Assembly: GCA_040881665.1 (NCBI GenBank)
Contig: JBBECT010000004.1
Span: 444,303 to 508,302, forward strand
DNA length: 64,000 bases
Source: Actinomycetota bacterium
GTDB lineage: Bacteria; Actinomycetota; UBA4738; HRBIN12
Reading direction: 5' to 3'
The number at the start of each line of letters is the position of its first letter. The first letter of the stretch is position 1. The position numbers were made by a program, and so were the translations under genes. This document shows positions 1 through 9,021 of the stretch, piece by piece. A model generated the notes under the pieces. That model was not told where the DNA came from, did not search any database, and was given only the letters and a program-made list of their open reading frames with translations.

Positions 1-47
1 TGCCCGGATCGGCTCGCGAGCTCACGCCCAAGGGCTGAGCCTGTCGG

Positions 48-647
48 TCAGGCGCGTTCGAGCTCGCGCGCGATCGCGCGCCGAGCTTCGATCAGGGCGT
101 GGGTCCTCGAGGTCGGTGTCACCCGGAGAACGATCCTGAGCGCCAGTCCGTCCAAGGTCGTCAGGATGCGCTCGGCCGCCGGAGAGAGCGGGCCGTCGTC
201 GAACTGTCGCGGTTGTTGACCGGAGGCCTCGAGGAGCAGGGCTCCGAGCGATCGACGGCGCGCGTCATCGCGGAGGACGAGAGGGCGGATCGTGGGCTCG
301 TAGTTGATCGGTCGAGCCACCTCCAGCAGGAGTTGCCATCGGAGATCTCGCGGTCCTTCCGGGAGGTAGTCGTCGATGAACCTCCGCAAGCGATCCATCG
401 GGGCCGCGATGGTCCGACCGTCGCGGTCGCTGGCGTTGCTGGTTCGGTCGTCGATCGCGATGAGGGTATCCAGCAGAAGGTCCTGCTTGGAGCGGAAGTA
501 GTGCTGCACATGTCCCGGACTCATCTCGGCCCGTGCTGCGATGTCACGGAATCCCGTGTTCTTCACACCGCGGTAGCGGAGCATCTCCTCGGCGGCTCGA
601 AGGATGTGCCATCGGCGCGCGTGACCCCACTCGGTGTGTGCCGGCAC
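48..647 (-). CDS. TetR-family transcriptional regulator
   Basis: This 199-residue protein has the TetR/AcrR layout: an N-terminal helix-turn-helix at about residues 12-60, with the typical pattern of AEMSPGHVQHYFRSKQDLL, then a divergent ligand-binding region. The start is GTG. The length is normal for the family. Such proteins are usually ligand-released repressors; the ligand here is unknown. About 170 bases upstream (819-861) lies a cluster of GTACTAG elements, which also occurs in front of the acyl-CoA ligase gene at 27788. This makes both loci candidate targets of one regulator, possibly this one, but that link is inference. Confidence 0.85.
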   Translation of the reverse strand: MPAHTEWGHARRWHILRAAEEMLRYRGVKNTGFRDIAARAEMSPGHVQHYFRSKQDLLLDTLIAIDDRTSNASDRDGRTIAAPMDRLRRFIDDYLPEGPRDLRWQLLLEVARPINYEPTIRPLVLRDDARRRSLGALLLEASGQQPRQFDDGPLSPAAERILTTLDGLALRIVLRVTPTSRTHALIEARRAIARELERA

Positions 648-916
648 GGTACGGCTCCTCAGTCCTGGAACGGCGGGGAGAGGACGTGCGGATCGTAGCA
701 GCAGGGTCCGACATCCACGTGTGTGCCAGCTGGTCGCGCGAGTGGTCGCGCAGGTGGTCGCGCACGCCCGAGATCGCGATCACACCCTGGTGCCTCGGGC
801 CCGAAGGTGTCACGCAAGCTAGTACGCGGTACTAGGACCGCGTACTAGGACCGCGTACGAGCCTACGGCAGACCCACCCGCTCCCTGTCTGGGGCACCGC
901 CACCATCCCGGGGCGC
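648..916. other. Intergenic region with GTACTAG repeats, no gene seen
   Basis: No reading frame here looks like a gene. The only visible structure is the cluster of GTACTAG elements at 819-861 that is listed separately. The region lies upstream of the TetR gene and downstream of the secreted-protein gene, both on the minus strand. Confidence 0.5.
819..861. promoter_or_regulatory. Cluster of GTACTAG elements, candidate operator
   Basis: Positions 819-835 form a perfect inverted repeat of CTAGTAC and GTACTAG around a 3-base spacer. GTACTAG then recurs at 842, and GTACGAG at 855, so the half-sites at 829, 842 and 855 are spaced by exactly 13 bases. The same 13-base spacing of the same heptamer occurs twice at 27652-27722. 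The regular phasing suggests a protein-binding array. The protein is not known; the TetR regulator encoded at 48-647 is the nearest candidate. Confidence 0.55.
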
Positions 917-1477
917 TCAGACGCCGGGAGTCGCGATCCAGGCGAGATCGACCGAAGCCGTCAGTCCTTGCGCCGCGTTCGTATGCTGCAGGGTCGCGAC
1001 GATCCGATACGTGTGCGCCTCGCCTGCCGTCCACGTTCCCGTCGGGTCGGGGAGCGCCGTCGACGGCGTCCGCGGCAACCCACCGAGCGGCCCCTCGTAC
1101 ACCACCACCCGCGCGTCGCGCACGACCCGGACCTGGACGAAGTCCTCCAGGCCGGTTCCCTCGACCGTCGCGTACAGGCCGACGATCGCGGCGTCGCCGA
1201 GCACCCGGACCTGGACCGATTCGGCTGCGGTAGCTCCCGCACCCGCATCCGCGAAGGAAAGGTCTCCCCGAGCGTGGGCGAAGATGCCCGGTTCCCGGGC
1301 GAAGCCGGCTCCTCCGCCGGTCGCGCCCGGATCTCCGGCCGCAGCCAGGTTCGCGATCGCCAGGGGGCCCAAAGCGCCCACGACCAGCGCCGACAGGGCG
1401 AACCGACGCAGCAGCGCAGTCGGCCGAAGACGGGGCCGGAGGGTGATGCGTTCGAAAGTCACGGCAGCAGTAGCCAA
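917..1477 (-). CDS. Secreted or membrane-anchored protein of unknown function
   Basis: I do not recognise this 186-residue protein. The start is TTG at 1477, chosen because an AGGAGG ribosome-binding site lies just upstream. Residues about 20-47 are a hydrophobic stretch after several arginines and end in ANLAAAG, consistent with a signal peptide. The rest is rich in alanine, glycine and valine, with repeated short beta-like segments such as VQVRVLGDAAIVGLYATVEG and FVQVRVVRDARVVVYEG, suggesting an extracellular beta-sandwich. It lies between the TetR gene and the PAS protein, all on the minus strand. Confidence 0.6.
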   Translation of the reverse strand: MATAAVTFERITLRPRLRPTALLRRFALSALVVGALGPLAIANLAAAGDPGATGGGAGFAREPGIFAHARGDLSFADAGAGATAAESVQVRVLGDAAIVGLYATVEGTGLEDFVQVRVVRDARVVVYEGPLGGLPRTPSTALPDPTGTWTAGEAHTYRIVATLQHTNAAQGLTASVDLAWIATPGV

Positions 1478-1488
1478 GGCGGAGCCTC

Positions 1489-1526
1489 CTACCTAGAGAA
1501 TCGGCTGTACCCGATTCCGGGTAGAT
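1489..1526. terminator. Inverted repeat, possible terminator
   Basis: GAATCGG (1498-1504) pairs with CCGATTC (1511-1517), and an outer CTACC at 1489-1493 can pair with GGTAG around 1520-1524. A second small stem, CTACC with GGGTAG, follows at 1535-1551. Together they sit in the 61-base gap between the stop of the PAS gene and the start of the secreted protein. A terminator or a regulator of the downstream gene is possible; there is no clear T-run. Confidence 0.35.
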
Positions 1527-1538
1527 GGCCCGTTCTAC

Positions 1539-4138
1539 CTAATCGCGGGTAGGGGGGGCTACCGTCTTTCGGTCGGAACCGCCCGGGATCGAGCCGCCGA
1601 GCGCACCACCACCCTGCTCGCGCTGGAGCCGAGGGGTGATGTCGATCGCGATCCCGTGCCAGAAACGGGGCCGGCCCTCATCGTCACGGATCAGGGTGGC
1701 CCGGCTCTGGAGCCACACGATCGAGCCGTCCTTCGCGATCGCCCGGTACTCATGCGAGAAGGGCGAGCCGGTCCGCGAGGATCGGCGATCCTCCTCGGCG
1801 AACCCCGGCCAGTCGTCGGGGTGGATCAACCGCTGCAGATGGTTGGGCTCGGAGACGAGCTCGTCGGAGCTGTAGCCGAGCACCTCCTGGACCTGCGGGC
1901 TCACGAACACCACGCGGCTGATCGTCGGATCCGTGGCGTCGACCGCTTCGACGTACACGATCGCGGGGATCTGCTCGACCAGCGTTCGGTAGCGTTCCTC
2001 CGCTTCGAGGATCTGCCGCTCGTACTGCTTCCGTTCGGTGATGTCGAAGAACACGCCCTGGAACAGCCACGGCCCCCGTCCACGCCGCGCTCGACGAGCA
2101 GCGACTGGTCCATCACCCAGACGACGCGTCCGTCCTTCGCCAGGTACCGGTACTCCATCGCGAACGGTTCCCCGGTCTCCTCGCACCGGCCGGTTCCTCG
2201 GATCACCGCGTCGCGGTCGTCGGGATGGACGCGCTCGCGCCAGAACCCCGCACGCGCGGTCCACTCGGCCACCGTGTAGCCGAGCACCGAAGCGAGCTGG
2301 GGACTGATGTAGCCGACGGGGCTGGCTGCGCCGTCCGAACCGGCCTCCCAGACGTAGGCGACCGCCCCGGGGATCTGCTCGAGCAGCGCGCGCTGGCGAT
2401 CCTCCGCCGCCCGGACCCGGTCCTCGGCCTGCTTGCGTTCGGTCACGTCGATCATGACGGCGTTGAACAGCTTCGGGCGGCCGTCGTCGGAGCGTTCCAG
2501 CAGCGCTGCTCGCTCACGCACCCACACGACGCGTCCGTCCTTGTGGAGGTAGCGCACCTCGAGGTCGTAGGGCTCGCCCGTGCGCTCGGATCGACGCGTC
2601 GCCGCGAGCATGAGGTCGTAGTCGTCGGGATGCACGCGCGACAGGTAGAAGTCGCCATCATGCCATTCCTGCACCGTGTAACCGAGGAGCTGTTCGATCG
2701 CGGGACTCGTGTACGCATCGGCGAACGTGCTCGTCGGATCGACCTCCCAGATGTAGGCGACCGCCCCGGGGATCTGTTCGACCAGTCCGCGGTACTTCGC
2801 CTCGGCTCTGCGCAAGCGGGTCTCGGTCGCCTTCCGTTCGGCGATCTCGAGCATCATCATCTCGTTCGCGTCCTCGAGGCTCGTCGTGCGCTCGCGCACC
2901 CGGAGGTCGAGCTCGTCGCGGGCGGTACGCAGTCCTTGTTCCGCGAGCTTCTGATCGGTGATGTCGAGACGGACGCCCTGCCACAGTTGCGGTCGCCCTT
3001 CCTCGTCGCGCACGAGCGTCGCATCGTCGCGGAACCACACCACGCGTCCGTCGTCGGCGATCAGGCGGTACTCCTCGGCGAATCTCCCGCCGGTTTCGTT
3101 CGCACGGTCGTAGGCGTCGAGCACGCGCTCCCGGTCGTCGTGGTGGAGCAGCTCCATCCAGATGTCGGGTTGGTCGAGCCACTCCTGACGGGTGTAGCCG
3201 AGCAGGCGTTCGACGTGCGGACTCACGTACAGGGTCGATCCGTCGCCGTCCGGAGCCAGGATGTAGACCACCGCGGGGATGTTCTCCACGAGCGCGCGGT
3301 ACATCGCCTCGGACTCGTGCAGCCGCTGCTCCCGGATCTTCCGGTCGGAAACGTCGGATGCGAGCCCCTGCCGATAGCGCGTCGTCCCCGCACCGTCGCG
3401 CAGTCCGACGCTCCGGTCCTTGATCCAGATCCGTGTTCCATCGGCCCGCAAGAACTGGTACTCGTGTTCGAGACGCTCGCCGGTGGCACTCGCCGCCTTC
3501 CAGCGCTCCAGAGCGGTGTCGGCTCCCTCGCCCACGACGCGAGAGGCCCACAGGGTCGGATCGTCCTGGAACGCCGAGACAGGGAACCCCGTGACGTCCT
3601 CGATCGAGGGGCTGACGTAGATCGTTTCCGGCGGCCCGTCGACCGAGACGAGGTAGACGCCCGCCGGGATCTGCTCCACGAGGGCCCGGTATCGCTCCTC
3701 GCTCTCGCGTTGCGCCTCCTGCGCGAGCTTCTGCGCGGTGATGTCGAGCAGGACACCGTGCCACAGCCGGGCCCCGGCGCCGTCGGGGAGGATCGAAGCC
3801 CGGTCGTGGACCCATACGACCTCGCCGCTGCGGTGCACGAGCCGGTACTCGATGTGCCAGGGCTGGTCGGTGTCGTCCACGCGCCGGCTCTCGGCCAGCA
3901 CCCGGTCGAGGTCGTCGGGATGGATCGTGCGCTCCCAGAGGTGGGGGTCGGCCATCCACTCCTCCGGGGTGTAGCCGGACAGGCGTTCGATCTGCGGACT
4001 GACGTGGAGGCACGGGAGGTCGGGCGACCCCGGTGGGATCACGTAGGTGACCGCGGGGATCTGCTCGACGAGGGCCCGGTAACGGGCATCGAACGAGCGA
4101 TCGCCCTGCTCGGCGGGGCCGGGGGAGACGTCCGACAT
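1539..4138 (-). pseudogene. Six-PAS-domain sensor protein, frameshifted
   Basis: The start is the ATG at 4138 (MSDVSPGPAEQ). Six PAS/PAC units follow, each beginning with a variant of YRALVEQIPA, running through VSP...GY and HPDD, and ending in a DIT-x-K/R motif. A helical linker between units three and four (around RTARDELDLRVRERT) looks like a coiled coil. Frame is lost near 2073-2077, where a run of five C on the plus strand would need six to keep reading; beyond it the sixth PAS unit continues cleanly in another frame. No kinase, GGDEF, EAL or other output domain follows the last PAS, which is odd. The frameshift may be a sequencing error or real. PAS identity is firm. Confidence 0.8.
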
Positions 4139-4306
4139 GGTTCCGCAGCCTACCGGGGCGGCCCGCCGGGGTCGAGATGAGCCCGGCGCCCGGACCGAAC
4201 GTGTGCCTGGACTTTCGACGCTCGACCCTGTAATCATCCGGCCGATCGGCGGCAGATTCGAACATCGAACGGCCCGGGCTCGTCCGGGGAGCGGAGGGAG
4301 CGCACG
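4139..4306. other. Divergent intergenic region
   Basis: This 168-base gap separates the PAS protein (minus strand) from the ABC importer operon (plus strand) and must hold both promoters. I see no strong promoter consensus. GGAGCGGAGGGAGCG just before 4307 gives a plausible ribosome-binding site for the solute-binding protein. Confidence 0.4.
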
Positions 4307-6106
4307 ATGATGGAGTTGCGTCGGATGTGGGTGGCACTGGTCACAGGCCTGGTGCTTGCGGCGGGGCTCCTCGGCTCGGCGGCGAGCGCCCAGGAGGAGA
4401 GTCCCTCCGCGGCACCCTCCGGCGGCGACGAGCCCGTCGTCTTCACGATCGGCGACACCCGAGAGATCCGCAACGTGAACCCGATCTCCCAGGTCAACGC
4501 GATCGACGGGTTCGTGTACTCGTTCATGTACGAGACGCTGATCGACTACGCCCAGAAAGACCTCGCACCGGTCCCCGGACTCGCCGAGAGCTGGACCCAG
4601 AGTGAGGACGGTCTGACCTGGACGTTCAAGCTCCGCGAGGGTCTCGAGTGGAGCGATGGAGAACCCCTGACCGCCCACGACTTCGCGTGGTTCGCGAACT
4701 TCGTCGTCGACGAGAACGTCGGCGAGTACATCGACGACTTCCCCTTCACCGACAGCATCACCGCGCCGGACGACACGACGATCATCTGGAAGACGACCCG
4801 GCCGACCGTTCAGCCCGGGCTGCCGGGCAAGCTCGTGTTGCCCGAGCACGTCTGGGGCGACATGACGAAGAAGGAAGTGCTCGAGTTCCCGAACGTCGAC
4901 AACCCGGTCGTGTCGGGACCGTTCACGATCGCTGAGTGGGAGAAGGGCCAGTTCCTGCGGATGACACGCAACCCGAACTGGTACAAGGGCCAGCCACACA
5001 TCGACGAGCTCATCTTCCGGCAGTTCGGGACCGCGGAGGCCGTCGTCCAAGGTCTCCAACGTGGCACGGTCGACTTCGCCGAGTACATCCCCGCGGCGCT
5101 CTTCGCCACCCTGGAGGACGATCCGAACGTCGAGACCCACGTCGGGGGAGCGGCGACATTCGTCAACCTGAACTTCAACGTCTACGAGGGCGACAAGGAG
5201 AGCACCGGACATCCCGCGTTGCTCGATGTGAACGTCCGACGAGCGATCGCGCACGCGATCGACAAGCAGAAGCTGATCGATGTCGCCGTGAACGGCTATG
5301 CCATCCCGGGCACGACGGTCATCATGCCGGCGTTCGCCCAGTGGCACTACGAACCGACCGCCGAGGAGATGATCCCCTTCGACATCGCCGAGGCGAACGC
5401 GATCCTCGACGAGGCCGGCTACGAGGACACCGACGGCGACGGGATCCGTGAAGACCCCGATGGCCAGCCCCTCGAACTGCGCCTCCTCTCGGACGGGAGC
5501 GATCCCGGGTCGGCGAAGATGGTTCCGTTCATCAAGGGCTGGCTCCAGCAGATCGGTATCGACACGAAGACGAGCGCGGTGACGAGTGGCGCGATCCTCG
5601 ACCGGTACTACGACCTCGACTTCGACATGTACATCTATGGATGGTCCGCCGCCCCGGACCCGGACTTCATGCTGTCGACCTTCACGACCGACCAGTGTCT
5701 GATCTGGAGCGACACGTGCTACTCGAATGAGGAATACGACGCGCTCTACAAGGAGCAGCAGAAGGCGTACAAGATCGATGAGCGCAAGGAGCTCGTCGAC
5801 GAACTACAGCGTCACCTGTACGAGAATGTGCCGGAGATGGTCCTGTACTACGACAACGACCTCGAGGCGTATCGCAGCGATCGATGGACGGGGTTCGTCG
5901 AGAATCCGTCTCCCGACGGCTACCTGATGTATCAGTTCTCTCCGTACTCCGCGTTGTCGATCCGACCGGTCGAGGGCAACGTCGGCACGGCGGCCGAGGC
6001 GGAAGGCGGCGTCGCCGGGGTGGTCTGGGTCGCCATCGCGGCCGGGGTGATCGTGCTGATCGGTGCAACCGTTCTGGTTCGTCGCAGGCGAGAGGAACGG
6101 GACTGA
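4307..6106 (+). CDS. Peptide-type ABC importer, substrate-binding protein (SBP family 5)
   Basis: This 599-residue protein is the extracellular solute receptor of a DppA/OppA-type importer. A signal peptide covers residues 1-28, ending in AASA. The family pattern follows: LAESWTQSEDGLTWTFKLREG, EWSDGEPLTAHDF, and VRRAIAHAIDKQKLID in the second lobe. Unlike most bacterial members it has no lipoprotein cysteine; instead a hydrophobic helix at about 570-591 followed by RRRREERD would anchor it by its C-terminus. It heads an operon with two permeases and two ATPases (6153-10025). The substrate is not predictable. A paralogue with the same anchor lies at 58919-60712. Confidence 0.92.
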   Translation: MMELRRMWVALVTGLVLAAGLLGSAASAQEESPSAAPSGGDEPVVFTIGDTREIRNVNPISQVNAIDGFVYSFMYETLIDYAQKDLAPVPGLAESWTQSEDGLTWTFKLREGLEWSDGEPLTAHDFAWFANFVVDENVGEYIDDFPFTDSITAPDDTTIIWKTTRPTVQPGLPGKLVLPEHVWGDMTKKEVLEFPNVDNPVVSGPFTIAEWEKGQFLRMTRNPNWYKGQPHIDELIFRQFGTAEAVVQGLQRGTVDFAEYIPAALFATLEDDPNVETHVGGAATFVNLNFNVYEGDKESTGHPALLDVNVRRAIAHAIDKQKLIDVAVNGYAIPGTTVIMPAFAQWHYEPTAEEMIPFDIAEANAILDEAGYEDTDGDGIREDPDGQPLELRLLSDGSDPGSAKMVPFIKGWLQQIGIDTKTSAVTSGAILDRYYDLDFDMYIYGWSAAPDPDFMLSTFTTDQCLIWSDTCYSNEEYDALYKEQQKAYKIDERKELVDELQRHLYENVPEMVLYYDNDLEAYRSDRWTGFVENPSPDGYLMYQFSPYSALSIRPVEGNVGTAAEAEGGVAGVVWVAIAAGVIVLIGATVLVRRRREERD

Positions 6107-6152
6107 CGGCTCGGTCGCGACGCGGACCGATGGGTGAGGGACGGCGCCGGCG

Positions 6153-7130
6153 GTGAGCGGCCGCGGGTACGCCCTCAAGAAAGTCGGTCAGGCCGCGTTC
6201 ACGATCGTGTTCGTCGTCTCCTTCAACTTCTTCCTGTTCCGCATCATGCCCAGCGATCCTGTCGCGATCCTCACCCGCATCGAGGGCAAGCAGCTCAGCG
6301 ACACGGAACGGCAGGAGAAGATCGCCGAGCTGGGACTCGACAAGCCGCTCGTTCCGCAGTTCTTCGACTATATGGGGGACCTCGCCCAGGGTGACCTGGG
6401 GACGTCGTTGATCTACGCGGCGCCGGTGACGAGCGTGTTCATGGAGTTCCTCTGGCCGACCCTGTTACTCGTCGGTGTCTCCACCGTATTCACGGTTGCG
6501 ATCGGGCTCTACATGGGCATCCGCGGGGGATGGCGACGCGGGAGCCCGGGTGATCTGACCTCGATGGGGTTCTCGCTCGTCCTGTATTCGATGCCGGAGT
6601 TTTGGCTCGGGATGATGCTGCTCACCTTGTTCGCGACGACGCTCGGTTGGTTCCCGCAGGGTGGGTTCCGTTCGACCGACACGGGTGTCACGGGGATGGC
6701 CGCGGTCGTCGACGTCCTGAACCATCTGTTCCTTCCCGCGCTGACGCTCACGCTGGCCTACCTGGGTGAGTACTACATCCTGATGCGATCGTCGCTTCTC
6801 GACGTGCTCGGTGAGGAGTACATCACGACGGTTCGCGCGAAGGGCATCCGGGAGAACCAGGTGCTGTGGCGGCACGCGGTGCGCAACGCGCTGTTGCCCA
6901 CGGTGACGCTCGTCGCGCTCAGCTTCGGCTTCGTGATCGGCGGTGCCTTGACCGTCGAGATCGTGTTCAGCTACCCGGGCGTGGGCAACCTGACGTTGCA
7001 GGCGCTCGACGCGCAGGACTACCAACTGCTCCAAGGCATGTTCCTGTTCTTCAGTCTCGCAGTCGTGCTGGCCAACCTCGGCGCCGACCTGATCTACGGC
7101 CGTCTCGACCCGAGGGTCCGCGAGGCCTGA
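6153..7130 (+). CDS. Peptide-type ABC importer permease (DppB-like)
   Basis: The 325-residue integral membrane protein matches the first permease of the peptide/nickel importer family. Start GTG at 6153, chosen because the sequence MSGRGYALKKVGQ leads into the first membrane helix. The N-terminal region has the FNFFLFRIMPSDP pattern of DppB, about six membrane helices are visible, and the coupling loop ITTVRAKGIRENQVLWRH (residues about 227-245) contacts the ATPases. The stop overlaps the ATG of the next gene by one base. It pairs with the DppC-like permease downstream to form the channel. Confidence 0.92.
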   Translation: MSGRGYALKKVGQAAFTIVFVVSFNFFLFRIMPSDPVAILTRIEGKQLSDTERQEKIAELGLDKPLVPQFFDYMGDLAQGDLGTSLIYAAPVTSVFMEFLWPTLLLVGVSTVFTVAIGLYMGIRGGWRRGSPGDLTSMGFSLVLYSMPEFWLGMMLLTLFATTLGWFPQGGFRSTDTGVTGMAAVVDVLNHLFLPALTLTLAYLGEYYILMRSSLLDVLGEEYITTVRAKGIRENQVLWRHAVRNALLPTVTLVALSFGFVIGGALTVEIVFSYPGVGNLTLQALDAQDYQLLQGMFLFFSLAVVLANLGADLIYGRLDPRVREA

Positions 7131-8041
7131 TGGCGACGGCCACCGCTCCCGCCCGCTCGTCGAAGGAGCTCGCGTGGTCGCGTCGTCGGGCGACCGTTCG
7201 GCGGGTGTGGGCCACCTTCCGTACGAGCAAGATGGGGATGGGCGGTCTCGCGATCCTGGTTCTGGCCGTGTTCGTGGCGGTCTTCGCCCCGTTCCTTGCC
7301 GACTACTCGGATCTGGACCCGACACGGATCGACGGCCCGATCCTGTCACCGCCGAGTTGGGCGTACCCGTTCGGCACCGACAACCTCGGGCGCTCGGTGC
7401 TGTCGCTGGTGATCTGGGGATCGCGTATCTCCTTGATGGTGGGCCTGCTCGCGACCGTTGTGTCGATGGTGATCGGATCGGGGATCGGGATCATCGCCGG
7501 CTACCGAGGGGGGTTCACCGACTCGGCGTTGATGCGTCTGACCGATTGGTTCCTCGTGATCCCCTGGCTGGCGCTGGCGATCACCTTGGCCGCGATCCTC
7601 GGGCAGTCGCTGCTGATCATCACGCTCGTGATCGGACTGACGTCGTGGGCGGGGACTGCGAGGCTCGTGCGCGCACAAGTGTTGTCGGTCCGTGAGCGGC
7701 TGTACGTCGAGCGCGCGCGCGGGCTCGGCGCGAAGCAACGGCATCTGATCGGGCACCACGTGCTGCCGAACGTGTTCCCGGTGATCTTCGCGAACACGAT
7801 CCTCACCGTTGCCCTCGCGATCCTGTCCGAGTCGACGTTGTCGTTCCTCGGACTCGGCGACCCGGCCCGGATCTCGTGGGGTGCCATCCTCGAGAACGCG
7901 TTCGCGGAGGGGGCGTCGACCCTCGGCGCCTGGTGGTGGCTGGCGGCGCCGGGTGTAGCGATCGTCCTCGTGACCCTCGGGTTCACGATGTGCGGGTACG
8001 CGCTCGACGAGATCATCAACCCGAGGCTGCGCGGCCGATGA
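7130..8041 (+). CDS. Peptide-type ABC importer permease (DppC-like)
   Basis: The protein has 303 residues from the ATG at 7130, which overlaps the last base of the upstream stop. Its N-terminus carries the basic segment and first helix typical of DppC (MGMGGLAILVLAVFVAVFAPFLADY), then the conserved FGTDNLGRSVLSLVIWGSRI and the coupling loop YVERARGLGAKQRHLIGHH. It forms the transport channel with the DppB-like partner. The start of the downstream ATPase overlaps its stop by four bases, so the operon is translationally tight. Confidence 0.92.
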   Translation: MATATAPARSSKELAWSRRRATVRRVWATFRTSKMGMGGLAILVLAVFVAVFAPFLADYSDLDPTRIDGPILSPPSWAYPFGTDNLGRSVLSLVIWGSRISLMVGLLATVVSMVIGSGIGIIAGYRGGFTDSALMRLTDWFLVIPWLALAITLAAILGQSLLIITLVIGLTSWAGTARLVRAQVLSVRERLYVERARGLGAKQRHLIGHHVLPNVFPVIFANTILTVALAILSESTLSFLGLGDPARISWGAILENAFAEGASTLGAWWWLAAPGVAIVLVTLGFTMCGYALDEIINPRLRGR

Positions 8042-9021
8042 GCATCCTCGAGGTCGCCGAGCTTGCCGTCACCTACATCACCGAGGGCGGGGACGTTCCA
8101 GCCGTGCGCGGCGTCGACCTCCGGATCGAACCGGGCGAGGTGCTCGGGCTCGCCGGGGAGTCCGGTTGCGGCAAGTCCACGATGGGTCTCGCGCTGTTGC
8201 GACTGCTCCCCGACGGAACGAAGGTCAGCGGCCGGGTCCAGCTCGACGGGCGGGACGTCCTGGCGATGTCGAAGAGCGAGGTTCGTGCCGTGCGGTGGTC
8301 GCAGGCGTCGATCGTGTTCCAGGGGGCGATGCACTCCCTGGACCCGGTGATCCGCGTGGGAGACCAGATCGCCGAGGCGATGATCGCGCACGGGAGCCAG
8401 GACGGGCGCCGCGCGATCACCGCCCGGGTGAGCGAGCTGCTCGAACAGGTCGGGATCCCCGCGCGCCGCGCGCGGGACTTCCCCCACGAGTTCTCCGGCG
8501 GGCAGCGCCAGCGGGTGATGATCGCGATGGCGCTCGCGTGCGAACCCAAGCTCGTGATCGCCGACGAGCCGACCACCGCACTCGACGTGATGGTGCAGGC
8601 TCAGGTGCTCCGGTTGCTGAACGACCTGCAGCGCGATCTGGGGCTGGCGATGCTGTTCATCACCCACGATCTCTCGGTGCTCACCGAGGTCTCGGACCGG
8701 CTCGCGATCATGTACGCGGGCCGCATCGTCGAGGAGGGTCCGGCGCGCGAGGTTTTCGAATCCCCGCAGCATCCCTACACACGCGCGCTCGCGGCGGCGT
8801 TCCCGAAGATCGGGGACGAACGGTTCGTCGGCCGGCCCGCGGGTCTCGGGGGCGATCCCCCCGATCCGCGGGAGCTGCCGGCCGGCTGCACGTTCGCGCC
8901 CCGCTGCCCCGAGGTGTTCGATCGGTGCGTCCAGGTCGACCCGCCACTGTTCGCGGCGGGCGAAGGTCGCCGCTCGGCCTGCCTGCTCGTCGAGGACGCG
9001 TCGGTCGAGGGTGCCAGGTGA
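8038..9021 (+). CDS. Peptide-type ABC importer ATPase (DppD-like)
   Basis: This 327-residue ABC ATPase begins at ATG 8038, overlapping the permease stop. Walker A is GESGCGKST (about residues 40-48), the signature is FSGGQRQRVMIA, Walker B is LVIADEPTTALD, and the H-loop is FITHDLSV. After the nucleotide-binding fold it carries the oligopeptide-family extension (PQHPYTRALAAAFP, then GCTFAPRCPEVFDRC) that is typical of DppD/OppD. It would pair with the DppF-like ATPase encoded next to power the importer. These two ATPases may also serve the second, ATPase-less importer at 58919-62593. Confidence 0.93.
   Translation: MSILEVAELAVTYITEGGDVPAVRGVDLRIEPGEVLGLAGESGCGKSTMGLALLRLLPDGTKVSGRVQLDGRDVLAMSKSEVRAVRWSQASIVFQGAMHSLDPVIRVGDQIAEAMIAHGSQDGRRAITARVSELLEQVGIPARRARDFPHEFSGGQRQRVMIAMALACEPKLVIADEPTTALDVMVQAQVLRLLNDLQRDLGLAMLFITHDLSVLTEVSDRLAIMYAGRIVEEGPAREVFESPQHPYTRALAAAFPKIGDERFVGRPAGLGGDPPDPRELPAGCTFAPRCPEVFDRCVQVDPPLFAAGEGRRSACLLVEDASVEGAR

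Noticed and set aside
4139-5347. Long minus-strand open frame extending the PAS protein upstream to 5347
   Set aside because: The upstream part lies antisense to the solute-binding protein, shows no PAS pattern, and the ATG at 4138 starts directly before the first PAS unit.
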